A stretch of 64,000 nucleotides of DNA from Bacteroides sp. (GTDB lineage: Bacteria; Bacteroidota; Bacteroidia; Bacteroidales; Muribaculaceae). The position numbers were made by a program, and so were the translations under genes. The stretch spans positions 71,741-135,740 of the forward strand of contig JAAVCU010000018.1 in NCBI GenBank assembly GCA_014802175.1, read 5' to 3'. Positions 31,093-39,601 of this stretch are shown piece after piece (positions within the stretch are counted from its first letter, which is position 1; the number at the start of each line of letters is the position of its first letter). Under the pieces are notes generated by a model. It ran no database searches. It was given only the letters and a program-made list of their open reading frames with translations, and had not been told where the DNA came from.

Positions 31093-31301
31093 GGCTTTAA
31101 TTTGCTGTATAAGTAGCGTATATGGTTGAGTTGTGGAAAGATATACCACATCCGATGAGAGCGCTTGCATCCCTCTTGTAACTCTTTCAGCGCAATGGGA
31201 TAAACTCCGTTTTGCGCCTCTGTAAACCTCGTTAGATTATAGGTATCAGTATGCATACCTTTTTCATTCATAATGACACTTTTAAAATAGAAGATTAGCA
31301 C
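31080..31301 (-). pseudogene. N-terminal fragment of a DUF1810 family protein
   Basis: NLTRFTEAQNGVYPIALKELQEGCKRSHRMWYIFPQL matches the DUF1810 N-terminal pattern, then stops after about 15 further residues. Confidence 0.7.
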
Positions 31302-31304
31302 ATC

Positions 31305-31643
31305 TCAATCCAAAGGATCATCCTCATCAGCTTGGAAGTCTCGTTTATTCCAAGGGCCAACACCAAATAATCTTCCATAGCTTGGCGGATAGTCATGAAA
31401 TATACCTTTTCTTGTATCTTCTGCAATACTTTTATACCAATCCGTTTGCTCTCTCCTATAAAGATAGGGTTGAAAGATGGTTGCTAATGTTTTAAGGATG
31501 ATAATAATGGGTCCTAAAAGTATCCAAAACGGAATTGTTATTAGTACTATTTCTATTATTTCTTTTATTATTTCTTTTAATGACATTTCACTAGTGCCTC
31601 TTAAAAATATTAGTCGAATTGAAGATAAAGAGTCAAATAGCAA
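31305..31643 (-). CDS. Small membrane protein, 112 aa
   Basis: Hydrophobic segment IIEIVLITIPFWILLGPIIIILKTLATIF. Confidence 0.6.
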   Translation of the reverse strand: MLFDSLSSIRLIFLRGTSEMSLKEIIKEIIEIVLITIPFWILLGPIIIILKTLATIFQPYLYRREQTDWYKSIAEDTRKGIFHDYPPSYGRLFGVGPWNKRDFQADEDDPLD

Positions 31644-31763
31644 TTTGCTATTTGAACTGGTTCGGTTCCAATAAGTACTTGATATGCTGTTTTACAAGCA
31701 AGGTCATACCGGGGATTCCTTCTACGAATCCATATTAGACCTTACAAATAAAATGTTCTTATG

Positions 31764-31798
31764 CAAAGTTATATACCGAAATAAAAAATTGTAAACAT
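31764..31798 (-). promoter_or_regulatory. Candidate promoter for the second accessory module
   Basis: Minus-strand TAACTTTG (31764-31771) about 120 nt upstream of the 31643 start. Confidence 0.4.
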
Positions 31799-31890
31799 AT
31801 TTGAGGGAGATTTTTAATAAATACTTCCGGGTATAAAAGTTGCACTTGAGTTCGTGATTACGTCTCCACGAAGCGATGGCGGTCTTAGTT

Positions 31891-31928
31891 ATTATTGCAC
31901 ATCACTTACTCACCTTATGTGTAATAAT
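31891..31928. repeat. Inverted repeat downstream of the nine-gene operon
   Basis: ATTATTGCACAT-N14-ATGTGTAATAAT, one mismatch; no clear U-tract. Confidence 0.5.
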
Positions 31929-31973
31929 CTGTTCCATGCGGGTATTGTCGAATATTTGTCAAACCCATAAGCA

Positions 31974-33491
31974 TCATAACTGCCAATAATAAATCATTGA
32001 CATTCCAACATATTGTTGATTTTTATAATCTAAATTTCTTCCTGAGCCTATATCTTGCCTAAAATAAAAAGCCCAATCAAAATGCTTCCAAGCAATACCA
32101 CAGCCAGCACCCCAAGCCATGTTGGATTCAATATCTTCAACACGAACTGCATTGTATTGATATTTGCCATAAATAAAAAATCTTGAGTTATCTGTAATTT
32201 TAAAAAGATTCAGTTTAAGTTGTCCAACTATCGGCAAGTGGAAAGCTGCTCTGTTTTCAGTTTCATAATAATCATAATAGTAGCCTCCTGCATATATTTC
32301 TTTAGAGTATCCGAATATACCAGGTTTTAATCCTATCGCAAATTGCACTCTGTCCTTAAAATTTCCAAAGCGGATCATAAGACCAACATTATAGTACCAA
32401 ATTATGCAATTATCGTAACTAACATTTAGTCCGAAGTCAAGTACATCAAGACCAAGATTCACAGTCCCTCCATTCTGTTTTCTTTGCCAAGACTTCACAG
32501 CATTTCTTCGTTCTTTTTGTTTCTTTTTATTCATCGAAATATAAGTTTGCACAGCATTCTTTGTATATGAATCTTTTGCATAGCTTAATGCTTGATTATA
32601 ATCAAAAGAAGAAGCATAATCTCCGAAATTTCGAGCTTTTGCGACAGCAACCCTATTGCTTACATCATCGGTGTGCTTACCGTTAGGATATTTCCTCATA
32701 AAACTAAGTAAATCAGCCTCCGGTGCATAATAACCTAATTTTGAATACTCATTATATTCCATTACATCGTCATATGCTTTTCTATTTGCATATGAGATTT
32801 TATCTCTATTAAAATGAGAAAATTCAGTGTATGCAGAACTTAAATTTCCAGCATTATAGTGTTGGATGCCTTTAAGCTCATGTAGTTTAGCAGTAGCTGC
32901 CGGAACCTCTTTAGCATTTGGGTATGAAGTTATGAAGTCCTGTAGTTCACTTACATTCTCCGTGCTTTTTATTCTATTCCATTCTTGCTGCCCTTGGAGT
33001 TGATTTATTGCCTTTTCTGCATCTTGTTTATAACCCGATGTTGGATTGTTTTTAATGTATGTTTGATAACTTGATATTGTATTTATTGCAACGACCTTAT
33101 CCCATTTATCTTTTTCTTCCTTTTGTTTAATGGAACGGACTGATTGGTTTGCCTCATTGTCATACCAATGGTAATTGGTTTCGTTTAGATATTGTTCATA
33201 TGAGGCAATTGTATTCTGCGTCTTCGCATCATTCCATAATTTGACCTCATGTGCCCTTTTTCGAATTTCAGTAGTTTTGCTACCCCTCGGATAATCGTTG
33301 ATAAACTGATTATATTTGGAGAGATCTTTCGAATCAAGGATAGCATTATATCTGGCAGACTCTTGTTGCTTTATTTCTTTCGCACGTTGTTCTGCCTTTT
33401 TTGCTGTTTGCATTAACGACTGAGCCTCCATTGTATTAGACACAGAGACCATAAACAGTAAAGAACAGATGATAAAAAATAAGCGTTGCAT
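31974..33491 (-). CDS. Exported repeat protein with C-terminal outer-membrane beta-barrel-like domain
   Basis: Signal peptide; four or so YxxFIxxYPxGxxxxxAxxxxxxL repeats; C-terminal alternating beta strands ending in SMIYYWQL. Confidence 0.65.
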   Translation of the reverse strand: MQRLFFIICSLLFMVSVSNTMEAQSLMQTAKKAEQRAKEIKQQESARYNAILDSKDLSKYNQFINDYPRGSKTTEIRKRAHEVKLWNDAKTQNTIASYEQYLNETNYHWYDNEANQSVRSIKQKEEKDKWDKVVAINTISSYQTYIKNNPTSGYKQDAEKAINQLQGQQEWNRIKSTENVSELQDFITSYPNAKEVPAATAKLHELKGIQHYNAGNLSSAYTEFSHFNRDKISYANRKAYDDVMEYNEYSKLGYYAPEADLLSFMRKYPNGKHTDDVSNRVAVAKARNFGDYASSFDYNQALSYAKDSYTKNAVQTYISMNKKKQKERRNAVKSWQRKQNGGTVNLGLDVLDFGLNVSYDNCIIWYYNVGLMIRFGNFKDRVQFAIGLKPGIFGYSKEIYAGGYYYDYYETENRAAFHLPIVGQLKLNLFKITDNSRFFIYGKYQYNAVRVEDIESNMAWGAGCGIAWKHFDWAFYFRQDIGSGRNLDYKNQQYVGMSMIYYWQL

Positions 33492-34268
33492 TTAGTTGTT
33501 TTTTAGAAGGCCTTCAAGATTTATACGAATAGACTTTAATTTAGATGAAGTTTGCTCATTTGGCGATTTAAGAAGTCCTAATATCCTCTGTAGTTGTTCT
33601 CCGAGATAGGTATTTTCCCAATCATCGTATGAGGTATATCTTAGATATATAGATGAAACGTGCAGATTATTAAGATGATCATTTGCTTTTTGATTTCTCA
33701 TGGCAGTTAAGCCAATCTCCAAATCTTTTTCCATCTGAGACAAGCTGTTTACAAGGCTTACTACATCAGACTTATAATTCTGGAGTAGAGGTAATCTATT
33801 TTGATAACGTGTATAAGCCGGAGTATCTTTTGTTGAGAGGAACGCCGGAATTGCAATTTCTTCAATGCTGTATTCATCATAAGGTATATACATAAAATTT
33901 GAGGCCATACTGATGAGACGTTTTTGCAACGTATCATTTGACGCTTCAAGGCGTTTGATAGTTATACTCTGTAAATCATCAATTTTACGTTTTAAATTAG
34001 CGAATTCCCGACTCTTTGCCTCTAATTCTTGTTGTGATTCTCTTATCAGGCTTTTTAATGCTAAATTGGCGCTGATTAAAGAGTCAATTTGTGTTGTTTT
34101 TTCTGACAATAATCTCACAATACTATCAGGGAGATTAACTTCCTGTGAATGCGGATTAACTATTATATCAATACTCTCTTGTGAGTATACCTTTGTCGTG
34201 AACGTAAGTATTGTCAATATAATAAGGACAAATGGCTTTATTCTATTCATATCAATTTCCATCTCCAT
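33492..34268 (-). CDS. Exported coiled-coil protein
   Basis: Signal peptide (IKPFVLIILTILTFTTKVYSQ), heptad-rich middle region. Confidence 0.6.
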   Translation of the reverse strand: MEMEIDMNRIKPFVLIILTILTFTTKVYSQESIDIIVNPHSQEVNLPDSIVRLLSEKTTQIDSLISANLALKSLIRESQQELEAKSREFANLKRKIDDLQSITIKRLEASNDTLQKRLISMASNFMYIPYDEYSIEEIAIPAFLSTKDTPAYTRYQNRLPLLQNYKSDVVSLVNSLSQMEKDLEIGLTAMRNQKANDHLNNLHVSSIYLRYTSYDDWENTYLGEQLQRILGLLKSPNEQTSSKLKSIRINLEGLLKNN

Positions 34269-35112
34269 AATAGTTCATTGCCGATGTTACCAAACTAACA
34301 GCTTTATTCTCCAAATCTGTTATGTTAGGCTTATTTCCACCGTAGATTTTGGTATTTTTATATTCTGTTATTGCATTATCAACCCGAGGAATTAAGGTAT
34401 TCATGTAATAATCTTTTGTTACACCACTGTAATTACCTAAAGCATTAACAAGATTACGAACATGGCCATAATGTGACTGGGCAATGCGACTGGGAAGAAT
34501 ATCCAACGCATTGACTAAGGCAGCGTTATTCTTTAGATATTCAGTATTTCTATAATTCTTTGCTTTTTGAATTCTTGAAGAAGCATCATTTACGCCTTTA
34601 AAGGATACGTTTTTGGAAAAACGTAAAGCGTTCCTATATTCCCCCACAATATTATTGATTTTATCTACTGATGCTATAAAGTCCTCTGTAACGGCTGTCT
34701 CTCCAGTTGTTAGTTTATCAGACTTTAGTGATGAAAGCATTGTAAGCATTTCATTCAATTTTTCCTCAGGCCATACAGATTTTTGCAGAAGATCAAAGCA
34801 ATAAGATTTAAGAACCTTTCCGTAGCTTTCATCAATCTTCTTTCTAAACTCATCGGAAACCGTAGAGTCTATTGCATTCTCGTTTAGGAAACGCTGGAGT
34901 CGATCGTCTATTCGGATATATTCTCCTCTGCCAATAGAGAAATCTTTTATATCATTAAAAGTCTTAGCCTCTGACTCAAGGCTTACTGAATATTGATTTA
35001 CTAATTTAAGGTTTGAGGGAGGTGCAACTCGTGTTTTTGCAAACACGAGTACACCGGCAACAGCTCCGATTGAGAACAATACAAGGAGCAATATCTTGAC
35101 TGATGTCTTCAT
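34252..35112 (-). CDS. Single-pass membrane-anchored helical protein
   Basis: N-terminal TM SVKILLLVLFSIGAVAGVLVFA; helical remainder. Confidence 0.6.
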   Translation of the reverse strand: MKTSVKILLLVLFSIGAVAGVLVFAKTRVAPPSNLKLVNQYSVSLESEAKTFNDIKDFSIGRGEYIRIDDRLQRFLNENAIDSTVSDEFRKKIDESYGKVLKSYCFDLLQKSVWPEEKLNEMLTMLSSLKSDKLTTGETAVTEDFIASVDKINNIVGEYRNALRFSKNVSFKGVNDASSRIQKAKNYRNTEYLKNNAALVNALDILPSRIAQSHYGHVRNLVNALGNYSGVTKDYYMNTLIPRVDNAITEYKNTKIYGGNKPNITDLENKAVSLVTSAMNYYGDGN

Positions 35113-35124
35113 TATCTTATTTTA

Positions 35125-36999
35125 TTAATCCATTTCGTTTCCGCGTTTTTTCTTTTTATTCTCGTTTGCTTTCCTTTGGGATGCTTGATCAGTTTGTTTT
35201 GGTGCAGTGCGTTTAGAATCTTGAGCATCAATTGCTGCTTTCCTTGCAATTCCCTCAGATGAAGCCTGTGCTTTCTGTTCTTCCGGTTTATTCAACTTAT
35301 CAATATATCTTGATACGGTTATTTGAAAGTCATTCTCAGGACAGAAGCTTCCTGAAAATTTCTTATGTTTATTAATTCGTATAGCATCTAACACATCTTT
35401 GAAGTTCCTTGAGCCGGAAAGTATAGATTCTCTATTAAGAATTTTATCAAACTGATAAGTATTAAGTTCCTCAAAAAGACATTCCAGCACAGGATAACGA
35501 TTAAAAGAATCCCTATCCCATTTTCCTGTTTGATTGTCCAAATAGGCTATTGCCTGCTCTTTTGCTGTATCTTTAAGTGTGGGAGTAACCATATTTACAT
35601 CCGAATCATCTATTGTTATATCTTCACTGTATTCCTTAGAATACTGAAGCATATCCTTGAAGAATGTAGGATGGAAAAACTTAATACCACCATAAAGAAT
35701 AAACATCAGAAGAATTACCGAAATAATACCATAACAAAATTCCATCCATGCAAAGCGACGTTTCTTAGGAGTATTTTCTCCCACGGTTAAAACGGTATCC
35801 TGTAGACATGAGCCATTATGTACCAACGTTGGTTCTACATAAATCAACTTATGCCCATTTACTTTATATCCTTGAAGGGGTGATTTTGATTTTGCTCCCG
35901 GTCCCGATATTGTTACCTTCACATCATCACCTGCTTTAGTTTGGTATGTGTAGGTTTCCTTTTCCATTATTTTTTCCAAAGGAATAGTTTTGACACCATG
36001 ACTGAGATTTACCTCACCATCAAATGGTTCATAACCATTTGATGTAACCTGTATACGTACATTTCGTAATCTATCCTCAGGAATACTTTTCTCTAACTCA
36101 TCATAATGCGAATCAAGAATTCTACATTTTGAGGGGATCACTTTTCCTGTTTTAGCATCTGTGACTTCAAAAAGATTAGAAATGATTCTCTTCCACGGCT
36201 GATTTATGGAGGAAATTTCAATTTCTGCCTCATCTTTGAAAGCCTGTCCCATTATGCGCATCGGTATACAATCTTTTTTTACGGCAGTTAGGGATATAGG
36301 TTGACCTTTTTTTACTACGAATGGGGTGTTGAAAACACTTCCATCCGAAAGCTTGATAACAACACTTGATGAGCCAAAAATTTTTTGAATATTATCTGCA
36401 GATGGAGGAAGAACGCAGATAGTATCAATTATATCTTGATTGCTTAAGTCAACCAAACCTTCCTTGAATTCATTTTTCTGATTGAATAGAAAAACATATT
36501 TATACTTTGTATAGTATTCTTGAAAAGAATGACCAAGTATTTCTACCATAGAAAAATCTGTGGTAGGGTACCTTCCGGCGAGTTCTTTACCTTCAGAAGG
36601 AGATAACAAAATCGCATATTTCTTTTCAGGATAATCGTAGGCAAGAATATCAATACTCATAAAAGAATTTTGAGAAACTTTCTTAGTTCCTAGCTTATTT
36701 ATTTCTTTTATAGCATCTATAACCTGCTTAACTTGAGAACCTGTGATTTTAACTTTGGACGGAATGTAGACCCATGTTGTAATATTGTTATCTGCGCGGT
36801 CTCCTCCAATCATTCGTGTTATCGCAAAAACAACACCATCTCTTACGATGGTCATAGCTGTAGATTCCCCGTTATCTGAAAACTTTAGCCAAAGCTGACG
36901 CTCGTCTTCAACAACGGAACTCCAGTCACCGGCATTGATACGAACTTTCTCGTCATCATAACCTCCTGAAGTTACTGTATATATGTAACCGAGTTTCAT
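35125..36999 (-). CDS. Large single-pass membrane protein, candidate partner of the upstream GTPase
   Basis: ATGA start/stop overlap with the GTPase gene; N-terminal domain MKLGYIYTVTSGGYDDEKVRINAGDWS...NNITTWVYIPS; one TM YGIISVILLMFILYGGIKFF; Lys-rich tail. Confidence 0.6.
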   Translation of the reverse strand: MKLGYIYTVTSGGYDDEKVRINAGDWSSVVEDERQLWLKFSDNGESTAMTIVRDGVVFAITRMIGGDRADNNITTWVYIPSKVKITGSQVKQVIDAIKEINKLGTKKVSQNSFMSIDILAYDYPEKKYAILLSPSEGKELAGRYPTTDFSMVEILGHSFQEYYTKYKYVFLFNQKNEFKEGLVDLSNQDIIDTICVLPPSADNIQKIFGSSSVVIKLSDGSVFNTPFVVKKGQPISLTAVKKDCIPMRIMGQAFKDEAEIEISSINQPWKRIISNLFEVTDAKTGKVIPSKCRILDSHYDELEKSIPEDRLRNVRIQVTSNGYEPFDGEVNLSHGVKTIPLEKIMEKETYTYQTKAGDDVKVTISGPGAKSKSPLQGYKVNGHKLIYVEPTLVHNGSCLQDTVLTVGENTPKKRRFAWMEFCYGIISVILLMFILYGGIKFFHPTFFKDMLQYSKEYSEDITIDDSDVNMVTPTLKDTAKEQAIAYLDNQTGKWDRDSFNRYPVLECLFEELNTYQFDKILNRESILSGSRNFKDVLDAIRINKHKKFSGSFCPENDFQITVSRYIDKLNKPEEQKAQASSEGIARKAAIDAQDSKRTAPKQTDQASQRKANENKKKKRGNEMD

Positions 37000-38591
37000 T
37001 TCTTAAATTTATTAAAAAAGTTTGACATTTTACCTGATTTAAACCCTTTTGCACGATTCATTATTAGTTCCACAACCGTGCTAGCCGTAGAGTTGTCAAA
37101 AAGACATAGATTTTGGAAGCATACGTCACCAAGTGAGAAAGGGACAATGTCTACGTTTCCTTCATTAATCTCATTCTCATCACAAAGGTCGCGTAGCCCA
37201 TTATAAAACTGTTGATAATGAGATCTGATGTAATCTGCTAGTATGCTATTACGTTCGTCATCAGAAGTTGCGCCTGTTAAGTCAGATTTTGTAACAAGCA
37301 AGTATACGGCATCTGTTTCAGTCTTAAAAATTCCTGTATCTTTGATGAACGTCATCGCTCCTGTAAGTAGTGTGTCTTGAGTGAGATCTTTATATTTTTT
37401 TGTGTGACCATTATACTCCAATACAAAAAAGTGTATCTTACGATTAACACCTGAATTGCCAGTAAGCAACTTACAAGCTATGTCTAATCCGGCTTGTTGT
37501 CTTGGATTTAGTGATAATTTGGCATTTTTCCTGAACATTGAATTAATGGTTTCGCCCGCCAAATCAATGAATGTCACAGGATAATCCATTTTCTGTTTTT
37601 TGAATACATAACCCATTTCAAAAATGGCATCTGTTTGAGTCCCTTCCGGCAACTTAAATACTTCAGTATTACCCTCAAATATTTGGGAAAGGACCGTCAT
37701 ATAGTGAAGACCTTGACATCTAGTATTAGGTTCTGCAAAATCGACATAACCTCCATGTCTTGCTTCACTCATTATAGCTCCTAAAGCACATGTTTTTCCA
37801 GAAGACGGTATACCCCAGAAGTAAACTTCTGTCGTTTTTGATTCTATAGAGTCAATTGGAGTTGAATCAACATTAATTACAGGAGAGTTTACATCATTAT
37901 TTGTGATAAACTCAAAGAATTTAGGATTAATTTCAGCGTTAATCTCAAGATCTGTAAAATCAATCACACCATCTTCCTCTAATCTATCAATTACAACTGA
38001 ACTTACAAGATTATGATTCTTTTGAATTTCAGTATATAACTGAATCGGAGTAACGGATCCGTTAACAATATATTCTCTTATTGTTGTTTCGACTACTTGC
38101 GTGTTCTTTTCTCCCTCAATATCCTGTTTTAGCCTTTTTATAGCTGATGCAGTATAACGTCTTCTTGAAATCTGAGATAACTTCTCTTTAGCCTCTGATG
38201 TGTATGACGAGTTAGGATATGAAGCTATGAACGATCGAAGCGCAGCATCATCTTTCTTATCAATACTCTTCCACAGTTCTTCAATTTTACTATTAGAAGA
38301 CAAATCCAATAATTTTTTCTTTGCATCTCTTGCTTGACTACGATGTTGACCCTCAGGATAATTATTTAAGTAATTATCATATTCTTCAACTGTATCACTT
38401 GCAACCGCCTTTTGCCAATCATCTTCTTCAGCATTGGCAATAAGGGTCTTTACTTCTTTACGATTATGTGCAGAGAACTCAGGCTCTTCGCATAACTCTT
38501 CAAAGGACACGATTCCGTCGCGAATATACTTAGCCAATTCCGCAGGAGCATATTCGGCAACATTATCGATAATAGCTTGTTTACTTGCCAT
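36996..38591 (-). CDS. P-loop GTPase with N-terminal helical YP-type repeats
   Basis: G1 GIPSSGKT, G3 FIDLAGE, G4 VTKSD; repeats YDNYLNNYPEGQHRSQARDAKKKL and LRSFIASYPNSSYTSEAKEKL. Confidence 0.75.
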   Translation of the reverse strand: MASKQAIIDNVAEYAPAELAKYIRDGIVSFEELCEEPEFSAHNRKEVKTLIANAEEDDWQKAVASDTVEEYDNYLNNYPEGQHRSQARDAKKKLLDLSSNSKIEELWKSIDKKDDAALRSFIASYPNSSYTSEAKEKLSQISRRRYTASAIKRLKQDIEGEKNTQVVETTIREYIVNGSVTPIQLYTEIQKNHNLVSSVVIDRLEEDGVIDFTDLEINAEINPKFFEFITNNDVNSPVINVDSTPIDSIESKTTEVYFWGIPSSGKTCALGAIMSEARHGGYVDFAEPNTRCQGLHYMTVLSQIFEGNTEVFKLPEGTQTDAIFEMGYVFKKQKMDYPVTFIDLAGETINSMFRKNAKLSLNPRQQAGLDIACKLLTGNSGVNRKIHFFVLEYNGHTKKYKDLTQDTLLTGAMTFIKDTGIFKTETDAVYLLVTKSDLTGATSDDERNSILADYIRSHYQQFYNGLRDLCDENEINEGNVDIVPFSLGDVCFQNLCLFDNSTASTVVELIMNRAKGFKSGKMSNFFNKFKK

Positions 38592-38593
38592 AT

Positions 38594-39601
38594 TTAATCT
38601 ATTCTAAATGTTCCACGATGGAGTGTACTTGAGGATTTTTTATTAGTATCGCTCACTTGAACTGTATTTACTCCGTTTCTCTTTGATATCAATGTAGTAT
38701 ATGAACTTTTTGTATGTCTTTCCTGGAGGAAATAAGGGAATAAAAGCATTAAGTATATTACTATTCCAAAGATTATAGCCGCAAAAGTGGGCGTTTTTTG
38801 CGTAGTAAAGGAAGTCGTCAAGCTTTCAATGCCAGCTATAGCATTCTTAGCTCCATCACTCTGGAAATGTTCGACTTCTCCTAGGAGAGCTTCATTAGAC
38901 ATTTCCTTTGCAGAAAAAGATTTTAATTGATTTTCCCAATTTCTCAGAGCTTCCTTTATTTCTCGGGTATTTCCTAATAAGAATACATTCCATGTACTAG
39001 CACCTTGTGAAGCGTCTGCAATCCATTTCTGAGCAACAGTCTTCAATGAGTCATAGTTTTGAGACAAGAGTTGTAAACGCAAAGTTTCTACCATATTGTC
39101 TCTCTGGATATTTTCTTTGGAATTTTCAAACCCCATATTTTTATATGTTTGAGGATCTGTAGTTTTATTGACAATTATCTCAGTCAGTCGTTTTTGATAA
39201 GTGTCAATCCTTTGATTTGAGTAATCCTCATAATCGGAAAATAGTTGATTCGAGTTATTTATTGAGGTTTTGAATGTTTCAACTATAGGATCATTTTGAC
39301 TTTTCACAGTCCAAAAATGAGACATAGAGATCATTCCTACTACAAACACAATCGGAGATCCAAAGATAAATATTCTTTCCCATATTATTTTTCTCTTCAT
39401 TTTTACACCAGAAGCTTTCATTTGTTGAGCTCCGATGAAAAATAGAATATAGAATACATCCGTTAGACCCATGCCGAGCAAGGCATAAGTGAAATTTCCA
39501 TTAGTCAGGTAAGTAAACCCAACAAATGAAATATAGCTCACGGCGATAAGAGCCAAGAAAGCTATAATATGACCCCAGGAGAATTGTAGCTTTTCGTTCA
39601 T
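38594..39601 (-). CDS. Multi-pass inner membrane protein with large non-membrane loop
   Basis: About three N-terminal TM segments, a helical domain of about 150 aa, and a C-terminal TM IIFGIVIYLMLLFPYFL. Confidence 0.65.
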   Translation of the reverse strand: MNEKLQFSWGHIIAFLALIAVSYISFVGFTYLTNGNFTYALLGMGLTDVFYILFFIGAQQMKASGVKMKRKIIWERIFIFGSPIVFVVGMISMSHFWTVKSQNDPIVETFKTSINNSNQLFSDYEDYSNQRIDTYQKRLTEIIVNKTTDPQTYKNMGFENSKENIQRDNMVETLRLQLLSQNYDSLKTVAQKWIADASQGASTWNVFLLGNTREIKEALRNWENQLKSFSAKEMSNEALLGEVEHFQSDGAKNAIAGIESLTTSFTTQKTPTFAAIIFGIVIYLMLLFPYFLQERHTKSSYTTLISKRNGVNTVQVSDTNKKSSSTLHRGTFRID

